The notes: generated from the letters alone by a model not told the origin. 64,000 nt of DNA from Paeniglutamicibacter antarcticus (GCF_900010755.1 NZ_CZJT01000111.1:1-64000), one strand, 5' to 3'; counted from the stretch's first letter, positions 7,674-16,470 are shown. A program made the numbers and translations.

Positions 7674-10217
7674 TTACTGGTCGGCCCCCTGTGCCGCCAA
7701 CGCGCGGAGCACCCCGTCGCGGGCCTCGAGAACCAGTCGGCGCAGTGCGCGTGACTCGTCATCCAGGGTGCCCAGGAACTGGTCGGTGGCATCCAGGGTT
7801 TCCTGGCTGGTCTGCGCGCTCGGGTACAGGCCCACGACAATCTGCTGGGCGATTTCGTAGCTCTTGGTGTTCCACGCGGTGCGGGCAGCCTCGAAGTAGG
7901 TGCCGACGTAGCCGGCGATCAGCGCGGTATCGTGGACGCGGTTGAAACCGGCGATCGCCGCACGCTGCTCAAGGTTTGACAGGTCCCCGCCGAGGATTGC
8001 TGCCCACGCGGCGGCCTTGGCCTCGGCCGTGGGGATCGAGGCCTTGGCCGTGTGGGCCGCCAGGGAGCCGTTGGCCGTGTTGTCGCGGGCCAACTCGTCG
8101 TCGATCTGCTCCACCCTGGCGCGTCCACCGGCGGCGAGCGAGGTCAGCAAGTCCCAACGCAAGTCGGCATCGACCTGAAGTCCCTCGAGCACCAGGGAAC
8201 CGTCGAGCAATGCCGCGACTGAATCCAGCTGGGCAGCGGAATTCGCGCGCTGTGCAAAGACCTTGACGAACTGCAGCTGCGAGTCCGAACCTGCCTCGGC
8301 GGCGCGTGCCAGGTCCCATAGCCGGTCCGCGGCCAGGGTTCCGGCCTCCGTGGCGAAGGCCCGGTCAACGTAGAAGTCCAAGGTGGTGTTCAGCTGGCGC
8401 AACAGCACCATGACCACCGAGGAATCGGTTTCGTGGCCGATGTTGTTCAGCACCAGCTCAACGTAGGCGCGGGCCGGGGTTTCGGCATCTCGCACCGCAT
8501 CCCAGGCTGCGCCCCAGATCAGCGTGCGCGGCAGCGACGCCTGGAAGTCCTTCAGGTGCTCGGTGGCGGTGGCCAGCGAGAGGCCGTCCAGGCGGATCTT
8601 GGCGTAGGCCAGGTCATCGTCGTTGACCAGCACCAGGGCCGGGCGCTTGAGTCCCACCAGTGCCTCAACGTTCGTGGAGACGCCGGCCACATCGAGTTCC
8701 TCGCGGTGCACGCGCACCAGCTTGCCGGCGGCGTCGAAGTCGTAGAAGCCGACGGCCAGGCGGTGTGGGCGGATGGTCGGGTAGGCCTCGATGGCCGACT
8801 GGTCGATGCTGAACCCTGTGATGATCCCCGCATCGTCGGTGGAAATCTGTGCGCGCAGCGTGTTCACGCCGGCGGTTTCCAGCCACAGCTTGGACCATTC
8901 GCCCAGGTCGCGGCCGGAGGAAACCTCTAGCTCGCGCATCAAATCCGGCAACTCGGTGTTCTTCCAGGCGTGCTTGGCGAAGTAGCTGCGCACCCCGGCC
9001 ATGAATTCTTCTTGGCCGACCCAGGCCACCAGCTGGCGCAGCACCGAGGCGCCCTTGGCGTAGGTGATGCCGTCGAAGTTGACTTGCACGTCCTCGAGGT
9101 CGTTGATTTCGGCGACGATCGGATGCGTGGATGGCAACTGGTCCTGGCGGTAGGCCCAGGTCTTTTCCATGATGTTGAACGTGGTCCAGGACTGGGTGAA
9201 CTCGGTGTTCTGCGCGGCTGCCAGCGTTGACATGAATTCGGCAAACGACTCGTTGAGCCACAGGTCGTTCCACCAGCGCATGGTCACCAGGTCGCCGAAC
9301 CACATGTGTGCCAGTTCGTGCAGCACCGTGATGGCGCGGCGTTCAATCATCGCGTCGGTGGGGCGGGACCGGAAGACGTAGGATTCCAGGAACGTCACGG
9401 CGCCGGCGTTTTCCATGGCGCCGGCGTTGAACTCGGGGACAAAGAGCTGGTCGTACTTCTCAAACGGGTAGGGCGTGCCGAACTGCTCTTCGAAGAACTC
9501 GAAGCCCTGGCGGGTGAGCGTGAAGATGTTCTCCGCGTCCAGGTGCTCCATCAGCGAGGCGCGGGCGAACACGCCCAGTGGGATGGTCCGTCCGTCGCTG
9601 CTGGTCAGCTCGGAGCGCACGCACTGGTAGGGGCCGGCGACCAGCGCGGTGATGTAGGAGGAAATGCGCGCTGTCGGGGCGAAGGCCCAGGTCTTGGCGC
9701 CCTCGTGGGCATCCACCGGCACCGGGGTGGCCGCGTTGGAGATGACGTCCCAGTAATCCGGTGCGGTGATGGTGAAGGCAAACGTCGCCTTCAAATCGGG
9801 CTGCTCGAAGACCGCGAACATGCGGCGGGAGTCGGGCACCTCAAACTGCGAGTAGAGGTAGACCTCTTTGTCCACCGGGTCCACGAAGCGGTGCAGGCCC
9901 TCGCCGGTGTTCATGTACAGCGCGTCGGCGTCGATCACCAGGGTGTTCTCGGCCGCAAGGTTCGGCAGCGCGATGCGCACGCCATCGGATACCTCGGCCG
10001 GGTCAAGTTCCACTCCGTTGAGGTTCACCGAGCGCACGGTGTCGGTGACCGCGTCGATGAAGCTGCTGGATCCCGGCACGGCGCTGAAGCGCACGGTGGT
10101 GTGGGAACCGAAGACGCGCTCGGACCCGGTCAGGTTCAGCGCCACGTCATAGGAATCGACGGTGATCAGTGCGGCACGGCTTTGTGCTTCTTCGCGGGTG
10201 AGGTTCATTCCTGGCAT
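7674..10217 (-). CDS. pepN: Aminopeptidase N (M1 zinc metallopeptidase)
   Basis: An 847-residue M1 peptidase, the usual length for actinobacterial PepN. The exopeptidase motif GAMENAG and the zinc motif HELAHMWFGD, followed about 18 residues on by the third ligand in NESFAEF, are intact. The N-terminal beta-domain (about residues 1-195) and the helical C-terminal ERAP1-like domain are both present. It is cytoplasmic and removes N-terminal residues from peptides. The start ATG 10217 gives MPGMNLTREEA, which fits the family. It is monocistronic and divergent from the aspartate dehydrogenase-like gene. Confidence 0.95.
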   Translation of the reverse strand: MPGMNLTREEAQSRAALITVDSYDVALNLTGSERVFGSHTTVRFSAVPGSSSFIDAVTDTVRSVNLNGVELDPAEVSDGVRIALPNLAAENTLVIDADALYMNTGEGLHRFVDPVDKEVYLYSQFEVPDSRRMFAVFEQPDLKATFAFTITAPDYWDVISNAATPVPVDAHEGAKTWAFAPTARISSYITALVAGPYQCVRSELTSSDGRTIPLGVFARASLMEHLDAENIFTLTRQGFEFFEEQFGTPYPFEKYDQLFVPEFNAGAMENAGAVTFLESYVFRSRPTDAMIERRAITVLHELAHMWFGDLVTMRWWNDLWLNESFAEFMSTLAAAQNTEFTQSWTTFNIMEKTWAYRQDQLPSTHPIVAEINDLEDVQVNFDGITYAKGASVLRQLVAWVGQEEFMAGVRSYFAKHAWKNTELPDLMRELEVSSGRDLGEWSKLWLETAGVNTLRAQISTDDAGIITGFSIDQSAIEAYPTIRPHRLAVGFYDFDAAGKLVRVHREELDVAGVSTNVEALVGLKRPALVLVNDDDLAYAKIRLDGLSLATATEHLKDFQASLPRTLIWGAAWDAVRDAETPARAYVELVLNNIGHETDSSVVMVLLRQLNTTLDFYVDRAFATEAGTLAADRLWDLARAAEAGSDSQLQFVKVFAQRANSAAQLDSVAALLDGSLVLEGLQVDADLRWDLLTSLAAGGRARVEQIDDELARDNTANGSLAAHTAKASIPTAEAKAAAWAAILGGDLSNLEQRAAIAGFNRVHDTALIAGYVGTYFEAARTAWNTKSYEIAQQIVVGLYPSAQTSQETLDATDQFLGTLDDESRALRRLVLEARDGVLRALAAQGADQ

Positions 10218-10397
10218 GGTCGGCTCAGGCGCCTTTCGGTGGAGGGTCGGGCAAGGTGGATATTAGGCAGCGGGTGTTCGAGGCCCGTGAGGCACACCCA
10301 AAAAACGCAGGTGTGAAACAAACCTTGAACATTGTGCCCATTCTCTCACCAACACCCCAAGGTGCCGCAAGTGCAAATCACTGGTTGGATAAGGAGC

Positions 10398-11252
10398 ATG
10401 TGTTTAAAAGTGGTGCTGCTCGGTTACGGCGCAATAGGAAAGTCGCTGCATGGTGCCCTGGCTCGGCACCCGCGGCGGGTGCACGTCCTGGGGGTCCTAG
10501 ACCGCACCGCGGGCGTGCCGTCAGCTGTTTCACCCACGATCAAACCTGGTTTTCTGGCCGATGCCGATGCCGATGCCGATGCCGATGAACGCCCGCCGGC
10601 GCTCACGCTCGCCGAAGCACTTGAATCCGCCGACCTGATCGTTGAATGCGCATCCCCGGCCGCGGTTCGCGCGCTGGGACCTGCCATCATTGCCTCGGGC
10701 ACCGATATGCTCATCGCATCGCTTGGTGCACTGGTTGACGACACACTGCGTGCCTCGGTCATGGAAACAGGACCCGGCCGCGCCTATCTTTCCACCGGCG
10801 CCATCGGAGGGCTGGACCTCATCCGCGCCTCGGCCGGAACCATCGACTCCATGGAGTTACACACTCGAAAGCTCCCGGGCGCGCTGCTGCATGCCGGGTT
10901 GCCCCAAGACCTGCGCGCGAAAATCACGGCTGCCACCACCCTGGGGGAACCTCAAACGGTCTTCGCCGGCACCGTGGCTCACGCAGTGGAGCTCTTCCCG
11001 TCCAACATCAACGTCGCGGCAGCGCTTGGACTTGCTGCGGGTGACTTCGGCTTCGTGAAAATCTCCATCACCGCGGACCCAACTGCCACCCTGACCAGTC
11101 ATTCGATCCATGTTCAGGGCAGCGGCGGAACCTACCGCTTCGGCATCGAGAATGCACCGGATCCGCAGAACCCGGCCACCAGCGCGCTCACCGCACGAGC
11201 CATGGCATCCGGCATACTGCGCCTCGCGGGAGCCGGCCCCCACTTCATTTAG
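10398..11252 (+). CDS. Predicted aspartate dehydrogenase (NadX-like)
   Basis: An NAD(P)-binding Rossmann domain opens the protein (VVLLGYGAIGKSL, GxGxxG at about residues 9-14). It is followed by DLIVECASPAAVR and a C-terminal dehydrogenase domain with STGAIGGLDLIRAS, AVELFPSNINVAAALGLA and FGIENAPDPQNPATSALTA, all typical of L-aspartate dehydrogenase and related DUF108 proteins. The enzyme converts aspartate to iminoaspartate, feeding NAD synthesis, or oxaloacetate. The start is ambiguous: AAGGAG sits only one base before ATG 10398, while GTG 10410 has 13 bases of spacing. A five-fold GCCGAT repeat adds an Ala-Asp tract. No nad genes adjoin it. Confidence 0.8.
   Translation: MCLKVVLLGYGAIGKSLHGALARHPRRVHVLGVLDRTAGVPSAVSPTIKPGFLADADADADADERPPALTLAEALESADLIVECASPAAVRALGPAIIASGTDMLIASLGALVDDTLRASVMETGPGRAYLSTGAIGGLDLIRASAGTIDSMELHTRKLPGALLHAGLPQDLRAKITAATTLGEPQTVFAGTVAHAVELFPSNINVAAALGLAAGDFGFVKISITADPTATLTSHSIHVQGSGGTYRFGIENAPDPQNPATSALTARAMASGILRLAGAGPHFI
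10557..10586 (+). repeat. Hexanucleotide microsatellite (GCCGAT)x5 inside the dehydrogenase gene
   Basis: Five perfect copies of GCCGAT encode (Ala-Asp)5 in a surface-loop position between the Rossmann strand region and the next conserved helix. The unit is a multiple of three, so copy-number changes would alter loop length without breaking the frame. Confidence 0.95.
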
Positions 11253-11468
11253 GTGCTCTCGGCACGCTCAGCGGTATCGCCTCAAGGATCAGCGGCCCGT
11301 TAGGCACTCCGCAATGATGCCACGGTGACCCCCCCAGGGCTGTGAGACCGTTTCGACGGCCCCACCTGCACAAACACAGGTTCCGGTCAAAGCTGAAACC
11401 TTCGGGGAAGCTGTATAGGGTCAAGGCATGTCTTGAACCAAATGCCGTCCTAAGGGGGACCCGCCACC

Positions 11469-12497
11469 ATGCCCACAAAGTTCCACACACTACGCAGTTC
11501 CCTGCCCTGGAAGCTGAGCCTCGGCACCACTGTCGTCGCCGTGTTGGCCCACGTGCTGCCCCTGCTGGTCTTGCGGGACCGGCTGCCTGACCCGCTGGCC
11601 ACCCACTGGAACGCTGCCGGCGTCGCCGATGGCACCGGCGGGTTCCCATCCCACCTGTTGATTGGCGTCTTCACCCTCATGGTCATCGGACTGCTGATGC
11701 CCGTGAGCACGATGGTCAAACCCAGTCCCGGAAAAACTTCCGGCGAACCCTTGCTGGCCGGGCTCGGCAACGGTTTGCTGGTGGCCATCACCGGCCTGTT
11801 GCTCTCGGGGACCGTTGGCCAGCTCGATGCAGTGCAGGCCCTGGGAACCACCATGAACGTCCCGGTGCTGGTGACGGGCCTGGTGTTGACAGTCATCTGG
11901 GGTGCGCTCAGCGCCCACCTGGTGCGCAAGGCTTCGCCCGCGCGCTCCGCCGCGCCGGATCCAGGCACTGCCCGTGCCGTGGAGGTTGCTTCCGCGCCGA
12001 TGATCGCGCCGGGCACCAGGATCTCCTCATCGATTCGTGGCCCCTGGTGGCTCTCGCTGCTCTTGGTGATCTCAAGCGCCGGCATCTTGGTGATGGGCTG
12101 TTATGCAGTCCAAGACAGCCCGGTGGCCTTGTTCGGCCTGGTTCCGGCGGCGTTGCTGCTCCTACTGGTGACGATCCTGCTCATTTGGGGAACCGTGGTG
12201 GCCGACGATGACGGCATCCGCGTACTCTGCGGTGGCCCGATCAAATTCCTGAACGTGCGCCCCGGGCAGCTAAGCCACGCCGAGGCCGGCGAAATCCGCC
12301 CACTTGAGTACGGCGGGTGGGGACTGCGCATTTCGGGTGCCGGCATCGCCTTGATCACCCGTGCCGGTCCCGGCGTGGTGGTCCAGCGCACCTCGGGGGC
12401 CGACCGCATTTATTCGGTGGCGACCACCGAGGATGCCATCGCCATGGCCGCGGTGCTGAACCTGGTGGCCTCCGGAAACGAAGCAACGCGTTCCTGA
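11469..12497 (+). CDS. DUF1648 (SdpI-like) membrane protein
   Basis: A 342-residue membrane protein. The N-terminal DUF1648 signature is DRLPDPLATHWNAAGVADG (about residues 37-55) after the first membrane helix. Further hydrophobic segments lie near residues 62-78, 100-115, 130-145, 197-215 and 222-242. The C-terminal 100 residues form a soluble, beta-rich domain resembling the PH-like tails of such proteins. Relatives include SdpI-type immunity proteins, but no toxin gene is adjacent, so no immunity role is claimed. AAGGGGGA precedes ATG 11469 at good spacing. It is probably monocistronic. Confidence 0.8.
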   Translation: MPTKFHTLRSSLPWKLSLGTTVVAVLAHVLPLLVLRDRLPDPLATHWNAAGVADGTGGFPSHLLIGVFTLMVIGLLMPVSTMVKPSPGKTSGEPLLAGLGNGLLVAITGLLLSGTVGQLDAVQALGTTMNVPVLVTGLVLTVIWGALSAHLVRKASPARSAAPDPGTARAVEVASAPMIAPGTRISSSIRGPWWLSLLLVISSAGILVMGCYAVQDSPVALFGLVPAALLLLLVTILLIWGTVVADDDGIRVLCGGPIKFLNVRPGQLSHAEAGEIRPLEYGGWGLRISGAGIALITRAGPGVVVQRTSGADRIYSVATTEDAIAMAAVLNLVASGNEATRS

Positions 12498-12550
12498 ACC
12501 GCGCCAATCGGTATCTGAACCGTGCCAACGCGGTTCCAACGATGGCACCG

Positions 12551-12590
12551 GGCAAGCCCCGGGCAAGCCCCGGCCAAGCCCCGGCCAAGA
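12551..12590 (+). repeat. 11-bp tandem repeat upstream of rpiB
   Basis: About three and a half copies of an 11-base unit (GGCAAGCCCCG, GGCAAGCCCCG, GCCAAGCCCCG, then a partial copy). They follow a degenerate 21-base repeat with two copies of CTGAACCGYGCCAA at about 12495-12530. The array lies between the DUF1648 gene and the rpiB promoter region. Confidence 0.85.
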
Positions 12591-12674
12591 CCCTGGTCAT
12601 CAACTTAACTGCACACCGCAGCTGCGGATAAGCTGGGTGGGATCTTTCTCCACAAGCGTCTAAGGACATTTCAC

Positions 12675-13148
12675 ATGCGCGTTCACATCGCCACCGACCA
12701 CGCAGGCCTCGAGCTCAGCGCCCACCTGATCCAGCACCTCACGGCCAAGGGCTACGAGATGGTCGATCACGGGCCCACCGCCTACGACGCAGAGGATGAC
12801 TACCCCTCGTTCTGCATCAACGCGGCCCTCGCCGTCGTGGCGGACCAGGGCCAGGGCCTTGACTCGCTGGGCATCGTGCTCGGCGGCTCGGGCAACGGCG
12901 AGCAGATCGCCGCCAACAAGGTCGTCGGCGTCCGTGCAGCACTTGCCTGGAACCTTGACACAGCACGCCTGGCCCGCGAACACAACAACGCCAACGTGGT
13001 TGCCGTCGGCGGGCGCCAGCACCCGCTGGATGAGGCCACCGCCATCATCGAGGCGTTCCTTTCCGAGCCGTTCTCCAACGTCGAACGCCACATCCGCCGC
13101 ATCGGCAAGATCGCCACCTACGAGACCACCGGCGAGGTAGTGGCCTAA
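12675..13148 (+). CDS. rpiB: Ribose-5-phosphate isomerase B
   Basis: A 157-residue RpiB/LacAB family enzyme. Landmarks are VHIATDHAGLELSAHL (residues 3-18, with the catalytic-site Asp and His), VLGGSGNGEQIAANKV near residue 68 (phosphate loop), a REHNNANVVAVGGRQ stretch and a C-terminal ERHIRRIGKI. A glycine or serine, not Cys, occupies the GSGNG position, as in mycobacterial-type enzymes. It interconverts ribose-5-P and ribulose-5-P in the pentose phosphate pathway. AAGGA precedes ATG 12675 by eight bases. The DNA glycosylase gene starts 32 bases after the stop, so the two are probably co-transcribed. Confidence 0.94.
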   Translation: MRVHIATDHAGLELSAHLIQHLTAKGYEMVDHGPTAYDAEDDYPSFCINAALAVVADQGQGLDSLGIVLGGSGNGEQIAANKVVGVRAALAWNLDTARLAREHNNANVVAVGGRQHPLDEATAIIEAFLSEPFSNVERHIRRIGKIATYETTGEVVA

Positions 13149-13180
13149 CCGGGTCACGCGAACAAACAAGTCCCCGCACC

Positions 13181-14149
13181 ATGCCCGAAGGCCACTCGGT
13201 ACATCGACTTGCCCGCCAATTTGACGACGTCTTTGGCGGGCAAGTCCTTGCCGTGTCCTCGCCGCAGGGTCGTTTTACGCCAGCCGCCCGGCTGATCGAC
13301 GGGCAGCAGCTGGTGTCCTCGCACGCCCACGGCAAGCAACTCTTCCTGGGCTTCGGCAACGACCTGGTGCTGCGCGTGCACCTTGGCCTCTACGGCGCCT
13401 GGAGCTTCGGGGGAGATGAGCACTTTTCCGGCGCTTCCTCCATTGGCGCCCCGCGCCGCGTCGGCGAATCCGAGCAGGCCCCTGCCGCCTACCAAGGCCA
13501 GTACGACGGCCCTCCGGAACCAGTAGGCCAGGTCCGGGCCAGGCTAGTTTCCGCCCATGGCTGGGCGGATCTGCGCGGACCCACCGCCTGCGAGGTGCTC
13601 ACCGAGGTGCAGGCCGCCACTGCGCGCGCCAAACTCGGCCCCGACCCGCTGGTTGCCGCAGCCGGAGCCTTCAACCTGGCCAAGGGCCGTGGCACCGCCG
13701 CGGACATTGCCGCCGCCGCGGCCGCCGCGAAAAAAGAATTCATTGCCCGGCTGGGCAAGAAAAAGACCCCGATCGGCACCGCGCTGATGGACCAGGGATT
13801 GCTCGCGGGTGTCGGAAACATCTACCGAGCCGAAACGCTCTTCCGCTGCAACATCGACCCGTTCATGCCCTCCAACGAGCTCTCCGCGGCCCGCGCCGCT
13901 GCGCTCTGGGATGACATCGTCTCGATCATGAACGACGGGGTACGCGACGGAAAGATCATCACCACCCGCCCCGCGGACCGCTCCGGGGTGGGACCCATCT
14001 GGCCGGAGAACGCCTACTACACCTACCAGCGCCAACACCAGCAGTGCAGGCTCTGCGACGCAGGGATCGCCCTGATGGAGGTCGCGGGCCGCAAACTCTA
14101 CTGGTGCCCCGGCTGCCAACCCAAGGCGCGGAAACGCGCCACGCGATAG
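13181..14149 (+). CDS. Fpg/Nei family DNA glycosylase (endonuclease VIII-like)
   Basis: A 322-residue bifunctional base-excision glycosylase/AP lyase. The N-terminal MPEGHSVHRLAR supplies the catalytic Pro2 and Glu3 after Met removal. KQLFLGFGNDLVLRVHLGLYG is the core beta sheet, LMDQGLLAGVGNIYRAETLF the helix-two-turn-helix, and the C-terminal zinc finger has CRLC and CPGC pairs separated by 16 residues. PEGH is typical of Nei rather than Fpg (PELP). Substrates are oxidised bases. It follows rpiB closely. Confidence 0.92.
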   Translation: MPEGHSVHRLARQFDDVFGGQVLAVSSPQGRFTPAARLIDGQQLVSSHAHGKQLFLGFGNDLVLRVHLGLYGAWSFGGDEHFSGASSIGAPRRVGESEQAPAAYQGQYDGPPEPVGQVRARLVSAHGWADLRGPTACEVLTEVQAATARAKLGPDPLVAAAGAFNLAKGRGTAADIAAAAAAAKKEFIARLGKKKTPIGTALMDQGLLAGVGNIYRAETLFRCNIDPFMPSNELSAARAAALWDDIVSIMNDGVRDGKIITTRPADRSGVGPIWPENAYYTYQRQHQQCRLCDAGIALMEVAGRKLYWCPGCQPKARKRATR

Positions 14150-14162
14150 GCCAGCTGCGCCC

Positions 14163-14540
14163 CTAATTGCCGGCCGGCGTCTGCCGGGGCAAGTTTCGTT
14201 CCGGTGGCCGAGCCCTCGGAATCACGGGCTTCAGCTCGTTCAAGCCGACCGGTGTGCGGGATCCACGGCGCCAGCACGTTGCTGGCCGCATGCTGCTGCG
14301 CGCTGCAATCGCAACCATGCTGCAGAACCCGCCGTACGTGACACCTGCATCTTGCCTAACGGGATGGTCACGTCGGGCGGCACCACGCCTATCCACGCAG
14401 CAGAACCGGAGCTGCCCACCGCGTGAACCAGCGAGTTCTGCCCGTTGACGCCGGCCGTTTCGCCCTTCTTCACCAAATCCATGATCGGTTCCGGCATGGC
14501 GGCATCGGCAAATCCGATGGATGGGGCAAACTGTGCAGAT
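14163..14540 (-). pseudogene. Remnant of an MFS (DHA2/EmrB-like) drug transporter, C-terminal part only
   Basis: In the leftward frame, the stretch FADAAMPEPIMDLVKKGETA, followed by GVNGQNSLVHAVGSSGSAAW, matches the characteristic helix-loop-helix of 14-helix MFS transporters (family pattern AAMPxLIMxxVPxxETAxxNGLNxLMRxxGTSxxSA). The frame then breaks; a second leftward frame continues with a hydrophobic SMVAIAA segment and a basic tail to about 14163. No N-terminal transporter sequence exists: its expected place is occupied by the MarR gene. It is therefore a truncated, frameshifted relic. Such transporters commonly sit beside MarR regulators. Confidence 0.65.
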
Positions 14541-14987
14541 ATGTCACTGAAACTTATGCAATATGAGCTCATGCTCATGTCACGCAAATACATGAAACCG
14601 CTTGACGCCGGCGATGTGATGCTTGAGCGTTCCGCCTACGTACTGTTGTGCAGGCTTGAGCACGCTGCACCAATGACCCTCAAGGAAATTTCCGAGGCCC
14701 TGGGGCTCGATGCCTCGACGATCAACCGGCAGGTCGCGGCATCGCTGCGCCAGGAGCACCTTGAATACGTTCCGAATGCAACGGGCCAGGCGGCTCGCCG
14801 GGTTGCCCCCACCAAGAGTGGACTGGCAGCAATGGGGGAGACCCGAAGGATCTTTGAGCATGGTCTGGAGATAGTCGTCGGCGACTGGCCCGAAGCCAAG
14901 AGGCAGCAATTCATCGACTTGCTCCTGGACTTTAACCATCAGGTTGAAGCACTTGAGGGAAATGCCTGGCCACGGCCCCAAGAATAA
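14541..14987 (+). CDS. MarR family transcriptional regulator
   Basis: A 148-residue winged-helix regulator. The N-terminal dimerisation helix is followed by LERSAYVLLCRLEHAAPMTL, a recognition helix in LKEISEALGLDASTINRQVAASL, a wing with RRVAPTKSGLAAM and a C-terminal dimer helix. MarR proteins repress efflux or stress genes and respond to small phenolic ligands. The frame is open back to 14445, but the upstream part overlaps the transporter relic, so ATG 14541 is preferred; no clear Shine-Dalgarno site supports any start. Its likely target, the adjacent MFS gene, is decayed. Confidence 0.82.
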   Translation: MSLKLMQYELMLMSRKYMKPLDAGDVMLERSAYVLLCRLEHAAPMTLKEISEALGLDASTINRQVAASLRQEHLEYVPNATGQAARRVAPTKSGLAAMGETRRIFEHGLEIVVGDWPEAKRQQFIDLLLDFNHQVEALEGNAWPRPQE

Positions 14988-15067
14988 ATTTTGGCACCGA
15001 AAAGCCTGCGATCGCGCGGGTGGGAACTTACGTTGTGACAAGGATCGGGGCATTTGAAGACACCGAT

Positions 15068-15097
15068 TTGCACGTTCCGGAAATGTGGTGCTAAGGT
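15068..15097 (+). promoter_or_regulatory. Promoter of tRNA-Gly
   Basis: TTGCAC (15068-15073) and TAAGGT (15092-15097) are separated by 18 bases and lie 34 bases before the tRNA, a plausible housekeeping sigma promoter. Confidence 0.5.
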
Positions 15098-15131
15098 TTT
15101 ATCCGTTGCCACCGACAAGGTGAAACAACAC

Positions 15132-15202
15132 GGGGATGTAGCTTAATGGTAAAGCCTCAGTCTTCCAAACTGATTACGCGGGTTCGATTCCCGTCATCCC
15201 CT
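15132..15202 (+). tRNA. tRNA-Gly (anticodon TCC)
   Basis: A 71-base cloverleaf. Acceptor stem GGGGATG pairs with CATCCCC, followed by discriminator T. The anticodon stem TCAGT/ACTGA encloses loop CTTCCAA with anticodon TCC. The T arm is GCGGG-TTCGATT-CCCGT. It decodes GGA. CCA is not encoded. Confidence 0.95.
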
Positions 15203-15210
15203 CAGAAATG

Positions 15211-15246
15211 AGAGCGGCTTGGTTTCCACGGAAACCAAGCCGCTCT
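15211..15246 (+). terminator. Perfect hairpin terminator after tRNA-Gly
   Basis: A 17-bp perfect inverted repeat (15211-15227 with 15230-15246) with a two-base spacer begins eight bases after the tRNA. Only a short AT-rich tail follows, so it may act as terminator or processing stop. Confidence 0.75.
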
Positions 15247-15498
15247 ATTCGTATGCCCACGCGGGCCCGTTTTGTGTCTGCGAATGCCCTCAGTGGCCCG
15301 AGGTACATGGCACGCACCCGGATTGGTTTCCTGCCGAGCCATATCGGACCGTCAGTCAAACGCCTTGAGTTTGGATCATGCCCACGTCAAGCAGCGGCCC
15401 CAAACTGCATGTCAGGTTCGTCGCGTTGTGGCCATGTGTGCCATTTGACTGGCGCACCGGCGTTTGCCCACTTGTTCGGCCATACGGTCGGATAGGTC

Positions 15499-15907
15499 AT
15501 GCTTTCGGACTGGACGCAGGAGTGGCTGATGCTGGCGCTACTGCTCGGCTTCCTGATTTCGGCACCCTGCGGGGCGTGGCTGGTTCCCATGTTGGTGGTG
15601 CCGCACTGCTTGGGTCGAGCCTCGTGGGCAACTCTGATCTGGGAGGTGATGAATCACTGTGGGGCCTTGGCGCATTTGTCGCCGCACACGGTGCTTACAT
15701 TGCACTCTTTGGTGGGGGATTGTTCTGCGCATACGAAACGCAACGAAGTGGACGCTGCTCTATGTTCCACCGCTTGCCATTGTGCTGCTCATTGTCCTGC
15801 AGCATGGCGGGGGAATGCCGATTGCCGTCATTTGTTTCGCCTTGCTGTTCTTGATGATGGCGGAATTGGAGAGTACCGGAAATCGAGCTGCTGCGCCGGG
15901 CTCCTGA
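15499..15907 (+). pseudogene. Frameshifted gene for a small membrane protein
   Basis: Three consecutive reading frames each encode membrane-like segments, in order. WLMLALLLGFLISAPCGAWL follows ATG 15499; then, in another frame, LWGLGAFVAAHGAYIALFGG (about 15655-15720); then, in the third frame, WTLLYVPPLAIVLLIVLQHG and AVICFALLFLMMAEL, ending at 15907. Joined, they would give a protein of about 135 residues with four membrane helices. Two frameshifts are needed, from decay or sequencing error. The family is not recognised. The bases between tRNA-Gly and this gene (15247-15498) show no gene. Confidence 0.4.
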
Positions 15908-16387
15908 CTCTTTGTGCTTTCCCATACGGTGCTGCCCACGAAACTGTTCGTTCCTGATTTCCACGTCCGGAATTTCGACCTGGCCATCATGTTTTGTTGC
16001 AGCTTGGGGCAAAGGTTGGTCATTTGGGGACGGTTGCGACCCTTCGCCAGATCCCCGGCACGGCAAACTCCGCGGGCTTTTGGGGAGTCGCTGGACAAAG
16101 AACCACCAAATCACCCAATTTCTCGTAACGCTCATCACATTTCCCAAGTCAGGAGCTGTTTTTTGGGCCAAATCGAACCCTGAAACACCAAAAAACGGGA
16201 ATTCTGGGGCCAAGACGGGCTGTTAGCCACGAAAAAACCTTGAATTTACGGGGATTTTTCCCTCGAGTTGGGTTTTCGGCAAACTCCCGCTATCTTTATT
16301 ACGCGCCGTCAACGAAATCCAAACTTCTGGTTGACGCGACGATTAGTAGAAGCAAGCAGAGTCTGCATAGAATGTTTCTACACTAAT
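15908..16387 (+). other. Intergenic region before tRNA-Pro, no gene seen
   Basis: About 480 bases of lower GC content than the surroundings, without a credible reading frame. A TAGAAT hexamer at 16368-16373, shortly before tRNA-Pro, may be its -10 box; no properly spaced -35 was found (TTGACG at 16331 is too far upstream). Confidence 0.45.
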
Positions 16388-16462
16388 CGGGGTGTAGCTC
16401 AGCTTGGCTAGAGCGCGCGCTTTGGGAGCGTGAGGTCGCAGGTTCGAATCCTGTCACCCCGA
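16388..16462 (+). tRNA. tRNA-Pro (anticodon TGG)
   Basis: A 75-base cloverleaf. Acceptor CGGGGTG pairs with CACCCCG, discriminator A. The anticodon arm CGCGC-TTTGGGA-GCGTG carries TGG. The T arm is GCAGG-TTCGAAT-CCTGT. It decodes CCA and other Pro codons by wobble. CCA is not encoded. Confidence 0.95.
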
Positions 16463-16470
16463 CTCTGTAC

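Noticed and set aside
11469-12497. DUF1648/SdpI-like protein as part of a toxin-immunity system
   Set aside because: No SdpC-like toxin, processing gene or regulator lies nearby; the family is broad.
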